Positions 45,201 through 51,060 of a DNA stretch of 64,000 nt are shown piece after piece. Location: positions 1 through 64,000 of IMG/VR virus record IMGVR_UViG_3300030333_005770; one strand, 5' to 3'. The stretch comes from a virus. Position 1 is the first letter of the stretch; the number at the start of each line of letters is the position of its first letter. A program made the translations under genes and the position numbers. A model generated the notes under the pieces. The model made no database searches. It was not told the origin of the DNA and saw only the letters and a list, made by a program, of their open reading frames with translations.

Positions 45201-47703
45201 CGTACTCAAGACCGCTTGCTTGTAATAAATGGGCGGCGGCAGCATCGGATCGTTCAAAGCTATTCCAGTCCCTAACCATACCCGCACGGGTAACGGTACC
45301 GGTCAGACCTGTGTTGGTACCCCTCGGGGTACTGAACTCTATGGCAGAGGTGCTGAGATCCATCTTGTCCGGGTTGCGCATAACCTGCGCAATCGCACCA
45401 CCCATACTCATCGGACTAGCGACATCTACGATACCTTCGGCCGCGATAGCGTGCATATCAAGGGGTTCGCCCTCTTCACGCTCCCACAGCTGAGCAAGCA
45501 ATTCACCACTCATACCACCAGCGGCACCAGCGGCCATTTCTCCAGCGGCACCACGGGCTCTTTGCCAGCGGGTAAATCTAGGTACGGAAGCTTTGGCTTT
45601 TCTCCAAGCATCCGCATTGACCAGTTTTCCACCCCGTAACTTGTTGTACTTGGTAAGGTGTCCAACCCGGCCAGCTAGTAAAGCCATCAATGCATCTACA
45701 CCACCGACACCAAGACCACGCTTATAAGCACGCTCTTTAAGACGCTCCATTATGGCGGGCGAATTAAACGCAGCCATAACGATCTGAGGATCTCCGGTAT
45801 CAATACCCAGCTCACGGAGTTCCTCCATGATGGCCCCGGCATATTCAATAGTCAAAGAAGACACACCCCAATTAAGGCGAGCGCCGAAACCAAGCCCAAC
45901 TTTAAGCCCTGCAAATCCACCCACTCCCATACCCGCCGTGGCAGTGGTACCAAGCACTTCTGGAGCAGTGTACGCATAGGCGGGTAAAAAAGCGGACAGG
46001 GACTCAACGATGAATTCTGGGATCGCTTTGGGGTTGTCAGCCAACAGACCGAAGGCGTATACGATGTCGTCAAACCAGGACTCTCCCTTGGATGGGTTTG
46101 CTTGCTGGGCTTCTTGAAGCCGCTGAAGCGCGGTGGATCCCGGAAGATCTTCTATATCTTGGGCCGCATCCAAAAAGTTCTGAAGCTCGGATTCTTGGAC
46201 GTCGTTGAGCAAGATTTCCTTAGTGAGCTTAGACATTTCGGCACTCTTGAAACCACGCTTAAGAGCATTACCAAGACCTTCAAGCAAACCAACCCGTTCA
46301 TGGCGGGAGGTGGCTTGCTCATACAGACGGCTCACCAATCCGGCATCACCAGCGGTATATAGAGCTTGATGATAGTGGTCACGGGCGGCATTCATTGCAT
46401 CCCGTGCATTGTTCCGTTCGTCCGGATCACCACCGCCAGCCATCCGAATAAAGTCTTGTTGGGCGAGCTGGTAAGCATCCCGGGTGGCATATACGTTCTT
46501 TAAGAACTTGGTAGCACGAAGACGCTCATCACCACCCATGCTTTGGAAAGCTTCCTCGAGAGATTGGCCCTTGTACTCGGTAAGCCCGGCCTCACGCATC
46601 CTGGCAATATCCAAGATATCCTCGTCCTCACGGCTAAGACCGCGGGGATAAATAGCTTCTTTTCGGGGCATCATATACCCCTTGTCCCGAAGCGCACGAA
46701 TACGCTCGGCCATGGATCGACTATTTAAGAAGCCTTCAAGATCACCCTTTTGCGCCGCGGACAAACGCTTGGTTTGGCGGGCCATCGACTTGGTACTGGC
46801 TCCACCATAAGTGGATACCCAGCGGGGGTCGATCTTGTTGATGTTTAAAATGTCACCAGTCTTTGGATCGAATCGTGGGGCTTCCCATTTATACGAACCA
46901 AGCATCTGATCAAGCTCAGTGTCATCAAGTTTTTGACTACCTTTAAGAGCTTTTCGAGAAGCAGCAAGCTCCTCGAGTTCCATCTTCTGTTCAAAAGGAA
47001 TGCTGAGCAAACGCTCCTGCATATAGTCCCGCTCACGGGCAAAGTGATCAGCGCGTTCTTGACGGGCTTCGTATTCCCCACGTAAGCGTTCGTATTTCTC
47101 ACGTAGGCCATTACGCGCACTAAAAGGATTCCATAGCTCAGATTGCTCACGAGCCATAAGGGTTTCATCAGAGGGTCCGCTTGAGAACAGCCCATCCTGG
47201 TCAGGAGAACTCGCCAATTTTTGATTAGTGGCGAAATCGTTATCCAACCCTTGGATATAAGAATCTACATCAAAGTCTTTACCGTAGGTTTCGAACCTAC
47301 CCATTTCCGTACCAAAAGGTACGAGCTCATTCTCTAAGAAATCTTCATACCGTTTTTTCCAAACACTGGCTTGCGTGTTATGATCTCTTGCGAAACCGTC
47401 TAGTTGGGTAAAGAATTTATCAGCTTCCTCATATTCATCCAGCGCGGAAAAGGACATCGCCGGTTTATGGGCAAACTTCTTATCCCACCGACCATCCGGA
47501 TCGTATGTTTCATGAGATTGAAAAGTCGGGAGCTTATCGTGCTGAGCAATAGGGCCCGTAGACTGTGAAGCCGGACCAGTACCGGGGTCAAAAGGCTGCC
47601 ACTGGCGCTGGATCGGTTTACTAAGAAACCGGGTCAGCCCTGCTTTTTCGAACTCATCCTCCTCGTAGTCGTCAAGCAGCCCTATATTATCAAATAAGGA
47701 CAT
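30205..47703 (-). CDS. Giant polyvalent, probably ejected virion protein (5832 aa)
   Basis: One unbroken frame of 17.5 kb. Visible parts in order: charged helical N-terminus; a Gly/Ala hydrophobic, membrane-active-looking segment (about 555-700); zincin motif HESAH (907-911); several charged regions; a SLOG-like segment (about 2960-3110; ADIIYVFRTSDSQGEW); a NADAR domain (about 3130-3295; YLSNF, SVEQAYQ and the later RTVLAST-x-E block); a Tat-like signal (MKPTRRGFLKSLAL from 3666); a helical stretch; a second zincin HELIH (4514-4518); and a C-terminal domain of about 750 residues resembling LPD38 (NPAFVVPNFARD, SRNVTVDFNKGG). This is the architecture of phage polyvalent proteins that enter the host with the DNA. 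It lies between portal and another large virion protein, and its stop overlaps the portal start. Confidence 0.85.
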   Translation of the reverse strand: MSLFDNIGLLDDYEEDEFEKAGLTRFLSKPIQRQWQPFDPGTGPASQSTGPIAQHDKLPTFQSHETYDPDGRWDKKFAHKPAMSFSALDEYEEADKFFTQLDGFARDHNTQASVWKKRYEDFLENELVPFGTEMGRFETYGKDFDVDSYIQGLDNDFATNQKLASSPDQDGLFSSGPSDETLMAREQSELWNPFSARNGLREKYERLRGEYEARQERADHFARERDYMQERLLSIPFEQKMELEELAASRKALKGSQKLDDTELDQMLGSYKWEAPRFDPKTGDILNINKIDPRWVSTYGGASTKSMARQTKRLSAAQKGDLEGFLNSRSMAERIRALRDKGYMMPRKEAIYPRGLSREDEDILDIARMREAGLTEYKGQSLEEAFQSMGGDERLRATKFLKNVYATRDAYQLAQQDFIRMAGGGDPDERNNARDAMNAARDHYHQALYTAGDAGLVSRLYEQATSRHERVGLLEGLGNALKRGFKSAEMSKLTKEILLNDVQESELQNFLDAAQDIEDLPGSTALQRLQEAQQANPSKGESWFDDIVYAFGLLADNPKAIPEFIVESLSAFLPAYAYTAPEVLGTTATAGMGVGGFAGLKVGLGFGARLNWGVSSLTIEYAGAIMEELRELGIDTGDPQIVMAAFNSPAIMERLKERAYKRGLGVGGVDALMALLAGRVGHLTKYNKLRGGKLVNADAWRKAKASVPRFTRWQRARGAAGEMAAGAAGGMSGELLAQLWEREEGEPLDMHAIAAEGIVDVASPMSMGGAIAQVMRNPDKMDLSTSAIEFSTPRGTNTGLTGTVTRAGMVRDWNSFERSDAAAAHLLQASGLEYDSPMGQWTQDYMARLQQLNPEKFSNIRWVLSDRTPSPDILQEGSFEYDSETGATLIYLNKEMMAKNPLRAFMHESAHFARQSMFENDEAFINTYYAALPTKEAQLDALTEYVVKTPKAKYSQLDPAGKRQVDAVWNASTELVRAEEWFAYQFARLLVGDSAHQSVAKPLKQFFESHIVPSFAGYMGAEEYAGTPEQQIRIGQAVLNAMGYTNNGSRMGDLETFFKYRSDVNRADNRTDLPTGYEGLTEQEGLNNLKNKIAAMDVLDRERAIWAVNSLMGANILDPQDTMFQTVDQQREEAKRRSDAVLEEGGIFDQATAEVDAAIAADPEYLRQEGSRDDGYGGTVPVKATEDPDIARAEKIVQTVQTKADDAGLIQDAERDRRRDIEQLVDRPKYTASQNENGSVTVTRTGGKGYNLPTPAKTYHKTVEEARAFVTAERAVVDEQDKDTLAAQERMQKLIQDPKELEKAMYLKRKEMVDSIFEEDPNIAQAFPDVIAKIEEHREANPEEYEIPGRFEATVEKYVRAVLDSQISDSEVLASIVDIEKLVDRSKLGPLVATKDLAERDSELTPSPEDIEEAYFQDEQLQTMTAEAIQQRINELTNQMDSVEGAIGVNQRNFEKVKKRPQGSLGRPLEAVPKKKGKGRGKGKARLVKIKSQPAKGVKIFYGQKAFADSIAYLRKSKNKADQQDYKNLLNRFKYWAGVAKNFQYQKDYAGNPEAQFKLTTGKGKDAKFNRQFNVGFRVRKMKKGRPKYQFGVFLTRGDIPLTGTELKKENERRTLLMDVFGEYLENAIKEELGGKDIDSALSKLRKKVDNQPSKITPEKAGQAIAKAPAFHIFKGAGPIPRFIQALIELPDMTPRKLTKLVDKFRRKKAKDEFNTESATTFNTDSWDDLGAVNEEDSKGQAFFAMIQRLASGRYDKKKKTFEPSAESNIYNFWYNTVLDAEKAHPKDPKGVRKYVLDRMSASQGQLEMQARAAKDKRVDSVRTQIKRLRDYLFLISPSNSRIKWADVPALGPYQNHWLKVETPQPLAEADEDGVQQVEKNVISWRRVTLKDLIEGTNEITAYKDSRPGKATKTKPGYINLKDKKYQTSIYRPTAFKQYLKDFDPKKLKKSEFRKDYLSFLTPDEYYMHLVAAEASWSNQGKGKITFSPTRFDADGDPKDLGYATPDEGTTLIQTLAHQILKVSEKRRKRQYDKFKKDGLLDDPEGTHPFVSYNTVQSAVPTPEEEMIASILQGRVGEAFTGAAQDYDGLRSGQRMRILLHQRRRYVESLMTDTRKEGQVKIVDGQEVWGNATAYGRMYGWGDEKGKKTRRVEININELDADSRALAIKLGGLSKEELEKRGKDVLHPWVTKKNVTEGFRFVTGKESTDARVERGGFRLPGGETQKVYSAFSPKQPPKSDEKAWEKWKSKGLPRSPSFQTNASREARFIALDGNKLVLEERVPGGIPLFKLHQRLISRLATGDMTGEMPGSVYSLLDMKKVRIAKEKAKFRGTVSEYLEEMGEEMAQKRFGYRIFGKGDTTYSQSAEPTEASAKIAPSGSFKFAAGMDVTGGKYPTDESGSTPKSQRLDPFREWQYPHRIAEAMLEYWNKEADEMEGSWAGGVGSMYVWWKSHELGNPAQWMRNKDNELMNDAFNDYWASIQESRSEEEKKAWAEKSSGQRKAAKKEARKALEKSLRGKDKKDQKGGIGDYPPALRSALVDRLEAREKERLGDFWTEEDDHIMDALRKHYVQGGYPMIFGDPFTQVHSTDQGKKATIKAFGNTRWRIRQDNPSFAIDEHDKFRDGIDAFLDRESPYIQHKDAFDESNPIKGPNGIVKDGNEGKDHNDFIRAAVDTPTNFVQMYAEMIGYGGVTGAGPQYFSSEWKGWHRDNLEASEVIINSLAREGIPPLTEVKFINEKGVQDSATWRGDRWVNTKNQRKVYRHAEYEASGPDEEVNLENDYYRIQRAWLAKEESRGNYWHNSLVSGLHMTPRRLIEQIMNYGVDMFMMAGNIDRGGKGTPGAPMGGLFPRVIFPLLKKFYLELGLLTEENGQLIPKDEEAWKALKRFDISDPNFDSLLPDVDLADVTDTDANKKVVVDAGAIGVPKNIIVDGEGMSEFLALKLQSYSKSNISGATTKNFTTDKEGNPTPDHPLYGLDKKEVVGRQKEGTTDFVYDNLALAENAQKADIIYVFRTSDSQGEWNKNQKIDQIQELALAQGKIVRQFDVDKFDPRAVAQDMAQLKDFFIKQGKTMDNVWIYSNVKPNKDREADFSNIFEALETGEFTARVKAKKGKKSKKSTGGKTAKKINIKSSTKDEWSYLSNFSGMGLGSDGTPKFFTVPGVTNVNGEFYRFFSVEQAYQVLKNKGVRENKNKLEEAYTKVLRETQGQQDWEGRAAQKAGKGIEPTTKDDYNIKLMEELIKIRVKEDGVFRTVLASTRGKELEHKVKDKVWSKEFPRILEDARKNLTRSRFDDDWMFVPASMVGNQEWLNQNLVKALGPIARAVSNAGRHDYWNEQTDHTILEQEQGEEQNIDEATAEGAEHSTKSTKKDFAGADMGDSGDSDDDGQATGEPPPQEDIKVDAPATADPTEDSPLDEAEASLDKEHKQTYEGMRASFTEQMNRATDAIFRWANNQTERARPLINHILEQEILTAEYFHHVTTHDRHGKSIDNWDDVPYPPSVDELPVDENGRLLPGWRNTFDARITKWFDEVGQVNPDGLKALRATLELLGPQWEKQGEGRMAPFTGEITSVGKGTATITSTEPGSIGTKETLGVKDSPLKLLDDLAKGDIVQMGEPVLSSETLSQYLFRLARAVQEAQRRWEGGGGMPSESERKNKPIQMYGSSMKPTRRGFLKSLALAVAAPKIPSTPPTDIAQRAAFESFKKLLALQATATKVDHAYMDALAGEEDLYHYMMGEGPEDGRLITERAPTGPGVSSYTSRRENWVDVIYGSAGERDLDLPMGPGETGYRLKDEVKVMSRRIKNMNAETLQVYIEDLERNLESLVLGDMNDQAFKELNEEIDRYNDLVMKFSKGATMSNVSAQGSLFEDKPSNKDFLQETTELELFITRRIKKELGLHDLEKKLLKTPWGMFGTAQHKRWVAAQDAIHAAQKKAGFHTREQINERLRKYVITPEIWKEFKRELPKIRNKYNLLKRGTGSGASEDIKKQLILLKRAAAQYKIVQAKENFEGYLKVDALMGAIKDLTIKFKKLKNLSMEDVEFIADFVDLLDKEIAEGQQILLEEQSQTTNEINIKPEVQREEVRIDEVSPDEGTVERPEPTDEGQQNDQLLGSSLAVNDELFVQDARFGDVLRIDMSRQQDGREEANYFILGPREGGTVYDSINTSSSASAALKADLVGVLVRQTTQDQIDRGVENGNPVAERVAEWQRRNPGHQQLLGSSIHMDFDSLEMLANGGIPRNLWGALNQEKDPDGELTLIAELFNEIHGTDKKIDPGAIKTRNLSTKEQRLLRRHWMTETFDSSYFPETFKVFGIDPGRGKSGGEVWAPWQPAAENTAIDMSGFSHFGSGARAKIETLLRESLRTSGPAFYTKVLLAMRKDYANRAKLIRRALRPATLEKLQRNVSRAFPDTGYAKRLSELKKSLNAELAYLPRVGDFIKSLHDLLLNSKSIRSTLVTLRSPKHKKSRSDVSDTFAGLAHTEYDYRNLKGTDYEIAKVADMDVTLVAGRANAKTVIHELIHVLAKAQLAVAVTKSRRDQAQMMEEEVDPFSEEWDKRVMEDMAREDTLNKRMKGYRADEILEQIQYELREAHLKLPEGDKAKIVDYGSTRNSKELLAEGLSNPAFQKYLASIKTPDYIAEAVKDLKTGWKPTNLWQAFVAAVKKLLRLKVENTLLEAVLDLGGIIIDKKNTKTFDKTTKSKKDRVDLTKRNQAIQDLVHGSRPDKKIDARDLAKVKDVYLGSSMLGNRHPVEQAGILSRLSVATDELKSWNEARKEASAMKTGRGFFDQRRLTLDYVDSDLPIKEGFERMLGIAGIDPNSVVADAMNTYDKKHIYFGKGYDSVEQARVNFREPFMEAIRDSGVDIETVGTWFQARNAPTRNIHHEKQYADMLRDLKQDKKKNAKKIKEAEERGVPNSGIDTEAAIEAVKNIENQPAFQAFMNHPNNPIQKFYDMNLEDLANRTTANLVDPTEEKRMIQAASYFDWTGKSKWKPQFPAGVNKNYAYAPMQGFEGETQTLFEREEAWSLLGSPSGSSGRGFDMPRGLLKHGAFGRSNQVGPDPKFAFPAAERAYSEGVILAHKAEVVNSFADMHDAMRRIAFGAEPENPEVRELKEFQGLDLDALHKNEEVRELMKAEYNKIFKTFVRKVPKTEYDWKDEALSVEGSSKRMRVIRKEISQEYKNDPTIVVFRRMGETHYIQFRETMAGMEMAQSLKNLRYEALPELMQIFNVSTRFISTMVTSKNPAFVVPNFARDFMQAFINLGETEETKRFRGEALKPSNIYKWGKAIYEAENTLNIDNKNPFDTREFKGKNPDQVAKDLLAEGDPIKMYMFAKSQGALVGYFRHKPIPELLKDQIKDAREGKIQDVKSTWDNFWAWTDSLNSVAENSVRISTFWASVGAGASVQQSATSSRNVTVDFNKGGNFSMHMNALYMFFRASVNATARSWDMLKKRGFKGAMELAGNIVMTSFAMNMLNRILSDEDEDDTENKYDQISHWKRDKNIVFMVPGFMRDDLDMGSENHWSLPIPLGLPAGLWAIGQTLGDMAAFAQSGGRNGVGLLEGTSRMAGAVFDMGNPFGSGNLQTMVTPTVLKGATEWASNKDFTGRDIVFEDMWGQNTPAHTRDPSRTPEFWTELSRKINEAAGGSENVKGSIRGLLGDNPAHYSEVNDVKWDIAGNHMRHALQSVFGGLFTTLEEGALLTWGAINGKAMTDGYNRIPIVSRFWSGSTYGGQTKRKFRSFREKVRILEKELDSKSDPIAKKMYQKENAKYLKYSAPARKLESMRLRTNEEIRKVKASTTLTNVQITQRVEKLEEKWLLLAARLINEMQKQGINLSV

Positions 47704-47716
47704 GTCGAGCTACAAG

Positions 47717-50700
47717 TTAGCGGTTCTTACGCCTCTGATCCCGCTTCTTCTCCCACTTAGACTTTCTGGCAGTTCCGGCTTTGGTGTGCTTTTTCGAAGA
47801 ATATTTCTTAGACTGCCCTGCTGGATTACTGACTGTCTTTTTAGGTTTTGAAGACTTTTTAGGTTTTGACTTACGCGCTGTAGTCCAAGGGTTTGGCTTG
47901 GCCTTAGCTTTAGGTTTCGCCTTGGCTACCTCTTTCATCGTGTTGACGGATTTAAATTGATCCATCATAGCTCGGTTGGGCCCCATATTACGGTGGCTAA
48001 GAATCCTTCCATCCTTTACAAACCTTTCGTTACTCTTCATACCACCGGTAAACAGATCAGCGTTTTTATTTACCGAGCTTGGGATAGGCAGGGCGACTGA
48101 TGCTGATTTCGTAGAGGGCGGATCTCCAGGACCCCGGGGGGACGGATCGGGCTTCCTGTCTCTAGCGGCTTTTTGCGCGTCGCTCAGTTCTTTACGGCCT
48201 TTGCGGTTCCGGCTACTAGAAGACTTACCCGGCTTCTTAAGAGATTTTTTCCTACCAGCCGTTGACCCGGGATTGCGCGGCGACATTCTCCCGGACGGTT
48301 TCCTGATATTATCCTTCTTAGGAGTAGTTGACTTCTTACCCTTCTTAGGAGTGGTTGACTTCTTACCCTTAGCCGGACGGGTCCCTTGTACTCGGGGTTT
48401 AGCCCTTCCTAGAGAGCTGTCACGGCCCCCTGGGGTACGGCCTGCGGGGGCCGGTGTGGTTAGATTTGCTTTGGGAGCGGCGGAAGCGGAAGCAGGGCTA
48501 GCGCCGCTAGCACCGCGTCCTGGGACATGGGCCGCTGGAGGTGGAGCTGTCTTAATACCATCTTTCGCTTTCCCAGCCTGTTCTCGGGCAGCTCCGGATT
48601 GAGGCGTTCTTTTTGCCCGGCCCACGGATTCAGGAGTGCCTCCTGTATACTTAGGCTTGGCTTTGCCTCCGGTTTTAGTGGCGGACTGAGCCAAAGTCGA
48701 CAAGGCTTTCTTGTCCTTACCACGGCTGAGGATAGCGCGCGCTAGAGCCGCAGCAGTAAGACCACCTCCGAGTATGGCCGCAGTGCCGGTACCGTCGGGA
48801 GTCCAAGGACGATTACCTTCGGGAGTGTAAGGAGCATTAGGATCGGGAGCGGGCTCTTCTGGAGCGGGAGCAGCTGGAGCTTCCGGAGGGGTATCCGATA
48901 CATACTCGGGAGTCCCCCGATTGAGATATTTAAGAGCATCCGCACGGGATTGAAAGCCCATGTCGGGATAATTCTGGTCATCAGAACCGATACGTACGGT
49001 ACCCTCATTCATACGATGCTGACCACCAAATTGATCGGTGTACATACCCTTACCAGAAGCAGAATTAGCTTCCTCAGGTCGAAGACCGGAACCAGGACCG
49101 TATTGTTGAAGATGGCTATAAATCGCGTCTCCTCCGGCTATAGGTGCGGGGGCAGGCCCTTGATCATATGGATCATCGGGATCTTGCCCGGCTGGACCAG
49201 GAGCTGGTGCTTGTGGACCAGGAGCTGGCGGAGCTGGCGGCGTTGGTGCTTGTGGACCCGGGGCTGGTGGAGCTGGCGCTTGTGGACCCGGAGCTGGTGG
49301 AGCTGGTGGGGGTGGGGCGGATGAATTGCTATCTAGGCCCGCTTCAGGTTGGCCCCCGGGAGGAGGCGGTCCTTTCTCCCACTCATCGATAGGCATCGCT
49401 GGAGGAGCGCCGGCGGGACCGGCGGGACCGGGTTGACCGGCGGGACCGGTTTGACCTGCGGGATTTGCAAGGCCGTACTTTGCACGGACACGATCACGAA
49501 CATGTTGAGGGATTTCAGCATTACGATTTGGATCCATAAGGAATCCAGAACCTCCCCCATAGGGGTCGGCGTAAGCAGGGTCATCGCTCTCTCCAGTTAG
49601 AACCTGTCGGGCAGTGTCCATACCCCCGGCATTATCAAAGGCTTTACCTGTTTCAATGGTGGTAACGCCCCCGGTACCATCAAGATTCCGGTCAATCATA
49701 CCAGTCCCTTGATTTCGCATACCAGTAGCATCACTAAATTGCTGATTGGTCATTCCTCCGGTGTCGAAAAAGTTATTATCAGCTTGTCCACCAAGCATGG
49801 GTTGGGGCTTACCCGCGGCGGCATCACCACTGTCAAGCCACTGCTGGGTCATGCGTTGTTGGAGAGCGTCCATTCTATCCCTCTCATCATTCGCATGGCT
49901 TTGCTTGATGTTAAAGTTTCGGATCATTTGCTGCTTCTGACCGGGATTCAAAGCATCCCAAGCACCGGCTTGGCGACCACCCGTGGTGTCATAAGCTTGC
50001 TTGTACTTATCCATACCACCGGTCTTCTCGAGGTGGTCCATTACGGTTTGGGCTTTGAAGTCCGTCATTTCCTGACGACGCGCAGCATTTCTCATATACT
50101 CCTCTTGGGCCAGATCCTTAGCATTCATGTTGATCCGACGATGCTCCATAGCTTTTTGAGCAGCTGTGGCGGATGGATCGTTAAGAGTGGCTCTCGTTTG
50201 TTCCCGTTGGATCTGATCGGGAGTGGGCCCCCCTGCGGGTGCATTACCTTCCTCCATCTCTCTCCCAATACGGTCCGAGTTTCGTTGATCCGTAGTCATA
50301 CCATGACCGGGATTCTGGGGGGCATTTTCCAGCTCCTCATCGTCACCCATAAATTGGCCCGCAACAAAGCCAATACCTCCGAGGGTGGCGCCACCCTTCA
50401 AAGCGGTTTTTCCCCAACCGCCCTTCTTGGCAGCTTGTTCAGTACCCTCGGCAACACTCGAGCCAAGCATATTTGGATTACCCCCCTTACCAAAAGCTCC
50501 TGTCCCGGCCCCAGCCTGTCTGGCGGCGTGCGCCTGCATCTTGGGATTAGATGTGGCCCGGCCGGTGGCTTTAGGCCCAAACCCTTGATATTTGGCAAAT
50601 TTACCACCCGCTCCACCTAGAGCTCCCGGAGCACCTTTAAGACCTTTTACACCCAAGGACGCTAACCGGCCAACTGGGATTACGGAAGCGGCCGTAACAA

Positions 50701-51031
50701 GGTCAGTAGCATTCCAGTCACGGTCGTAACCCTCATGCCCTAACAGATCGCCACGGACGGCATCGACACCCATACCACCAATCGATCCAATAGTACCGGC
50801 GGTCCAATCCCCGGCGGTCTTTAGACCTTTAGTAAACCAAGTGTCGTCTTTGGTATGACCAAACCAGTCATCGCGCCATTTGTTAATAGCGTCCTCGGAC
50901 TTAGTAGTACGATCTTTTTGGAACCAGCCCCCCACGGTTTCAAGGGCGCCTTTCTTTTCTTCCGGTTTCTTCTTAGAGACTCCAGGAGCTCGGTACTTAA
51001 TCTTATTTGGGTCGTATCCTCCGTAATTCAT
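47717..51031 (-). CDS. Large low-complexity internal or structural virion protein (1104 aa)
   Basis: 1104 residues. The N-terminal third has Gly-rich, partly hydrophobic segments (IGSIGGMGVDAVRGDLLG, LGGIGFVAGQFMGDDE). The middle is Met/Gln/Asp-rich helices. Then come a short collagen-like run (about 520-540), a Pro/Ala repeat (PAPPAPGPQAPTPPAPPAP, about 572-614), and a final 300 residues dominated by Lys, Arg, Ser and Pro with KGKKSTTPK repeats. It resembles an ejection or DNA-binding head protein more than an enzyme. It shares the LGSS motif (189-192), with the same TCG-AGT codons, with the giant protein next to it. No known family. Confidence 0.7.
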   Translation of the reverse strand: MNYGGYDPNKIKYRAPGVSKKKPEEKKGALETVGGWFQKDRTTKSEDAINKWRDDWFGHTKDDTWFTKGLKTAGDWTAGTIGSIGGMGVDAVRGDLLGHEGYDRDWNATDLVTAASVIPVGRLASLGVKGLKGAPGALGGAGGKFAKYQGFGPKATGRATSNPKMQAHAARQAGAGTGAFGKGGNPNMLGSSVAEGTEQAAKKGGWGKTALKGGATLGGIGFVAGQFMGDDEELENAPQNPGHGMTTDQRNSDRIGREMEEGNAPAGGPTPDQIQREQTRATLNDPSATAAQKAMEHRRINMNAKDLAQEEYMRNAARRQEMTDFKAQTVMDHLEKTGGMDKYKQAYDTTGGRQAGAWDALNPGQKQQMIRNFNIKQSHANDERDRMDALQQRMTQQWLDSGDAAAGKPQPMLGGQADNNFFDTGGMTNQQFSDATGMRNQGTGMIDRNLDGTGGVTTIETGKAFDNAGGMDTARQVLTGESDDPAYADPYGGGSGFLMDPNRNAEIPQHVRDRVRAKYGLANPAGQTGPAGQPGPAGPAGAPPAMPIDEWEKGPPPPGGQPEAGLDSNSSAPPPPAPPAPGPQAPAPPAPGPQAPTPPAPPAPGPQAPAPGPAGQDPDDPYDQGPAPAPIAGGDAIYSHLQQYGPGSGLRPEEANSASGKGMYTDQFGGQHRMNEGTVRIGSDDQNYPDMGFQSRADALKYLNRGTPEYVSDTPPEAPAAPAPEEPAPDPNAPYTPEGNRPWTPDGTGTAAILGGGLTAAALARAILSRGKDKKALSTLAQSATKTGGKAKPKYTGGTPESVGRAKRTPQSGAAREQAGKAKDGIKTAPPPAAHVPGRGASGASPASASAAPKANLTTPAPAGRTPGGRDSSLGRAKPRVQGTRPAKGKKSTTPKKGKKSTTPKKDNIRKPSGRMSPRNPGSTAGRKKSLKKPGKSSSSRNRKGRKELSDAQKAARDRKPDPSPRGPGDPPSTKSASVALPIPSSVNKNADLFTGGMKSNERFVKDGRILSHRNMGPNRAMMDQFKSVNTMKEVAKAKPKAKAKPNPWTTARKSKPKKSSKPKKTVSNPAGQSKKYSSKKHTKAGTARKSKWEKKRDQRRKNR

Positions 51032-51060
51032 AACACAAAATTATACTAGATTTTATGCGG
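51032..51060 (-). promoter_or_regulatory. Candidate promoter between terminase and the 1104-aa gene
   Basis: The 29-base gap after the terminase stop contains TATAAT on the minus strand (51045-51040), a perfect -10 box ending 8 bases before ATG 51031. That would give a very short or leaderless transcript. No good -35 is seen. It could equally be a chance AT-rich spacer. Confidence 0.3.
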
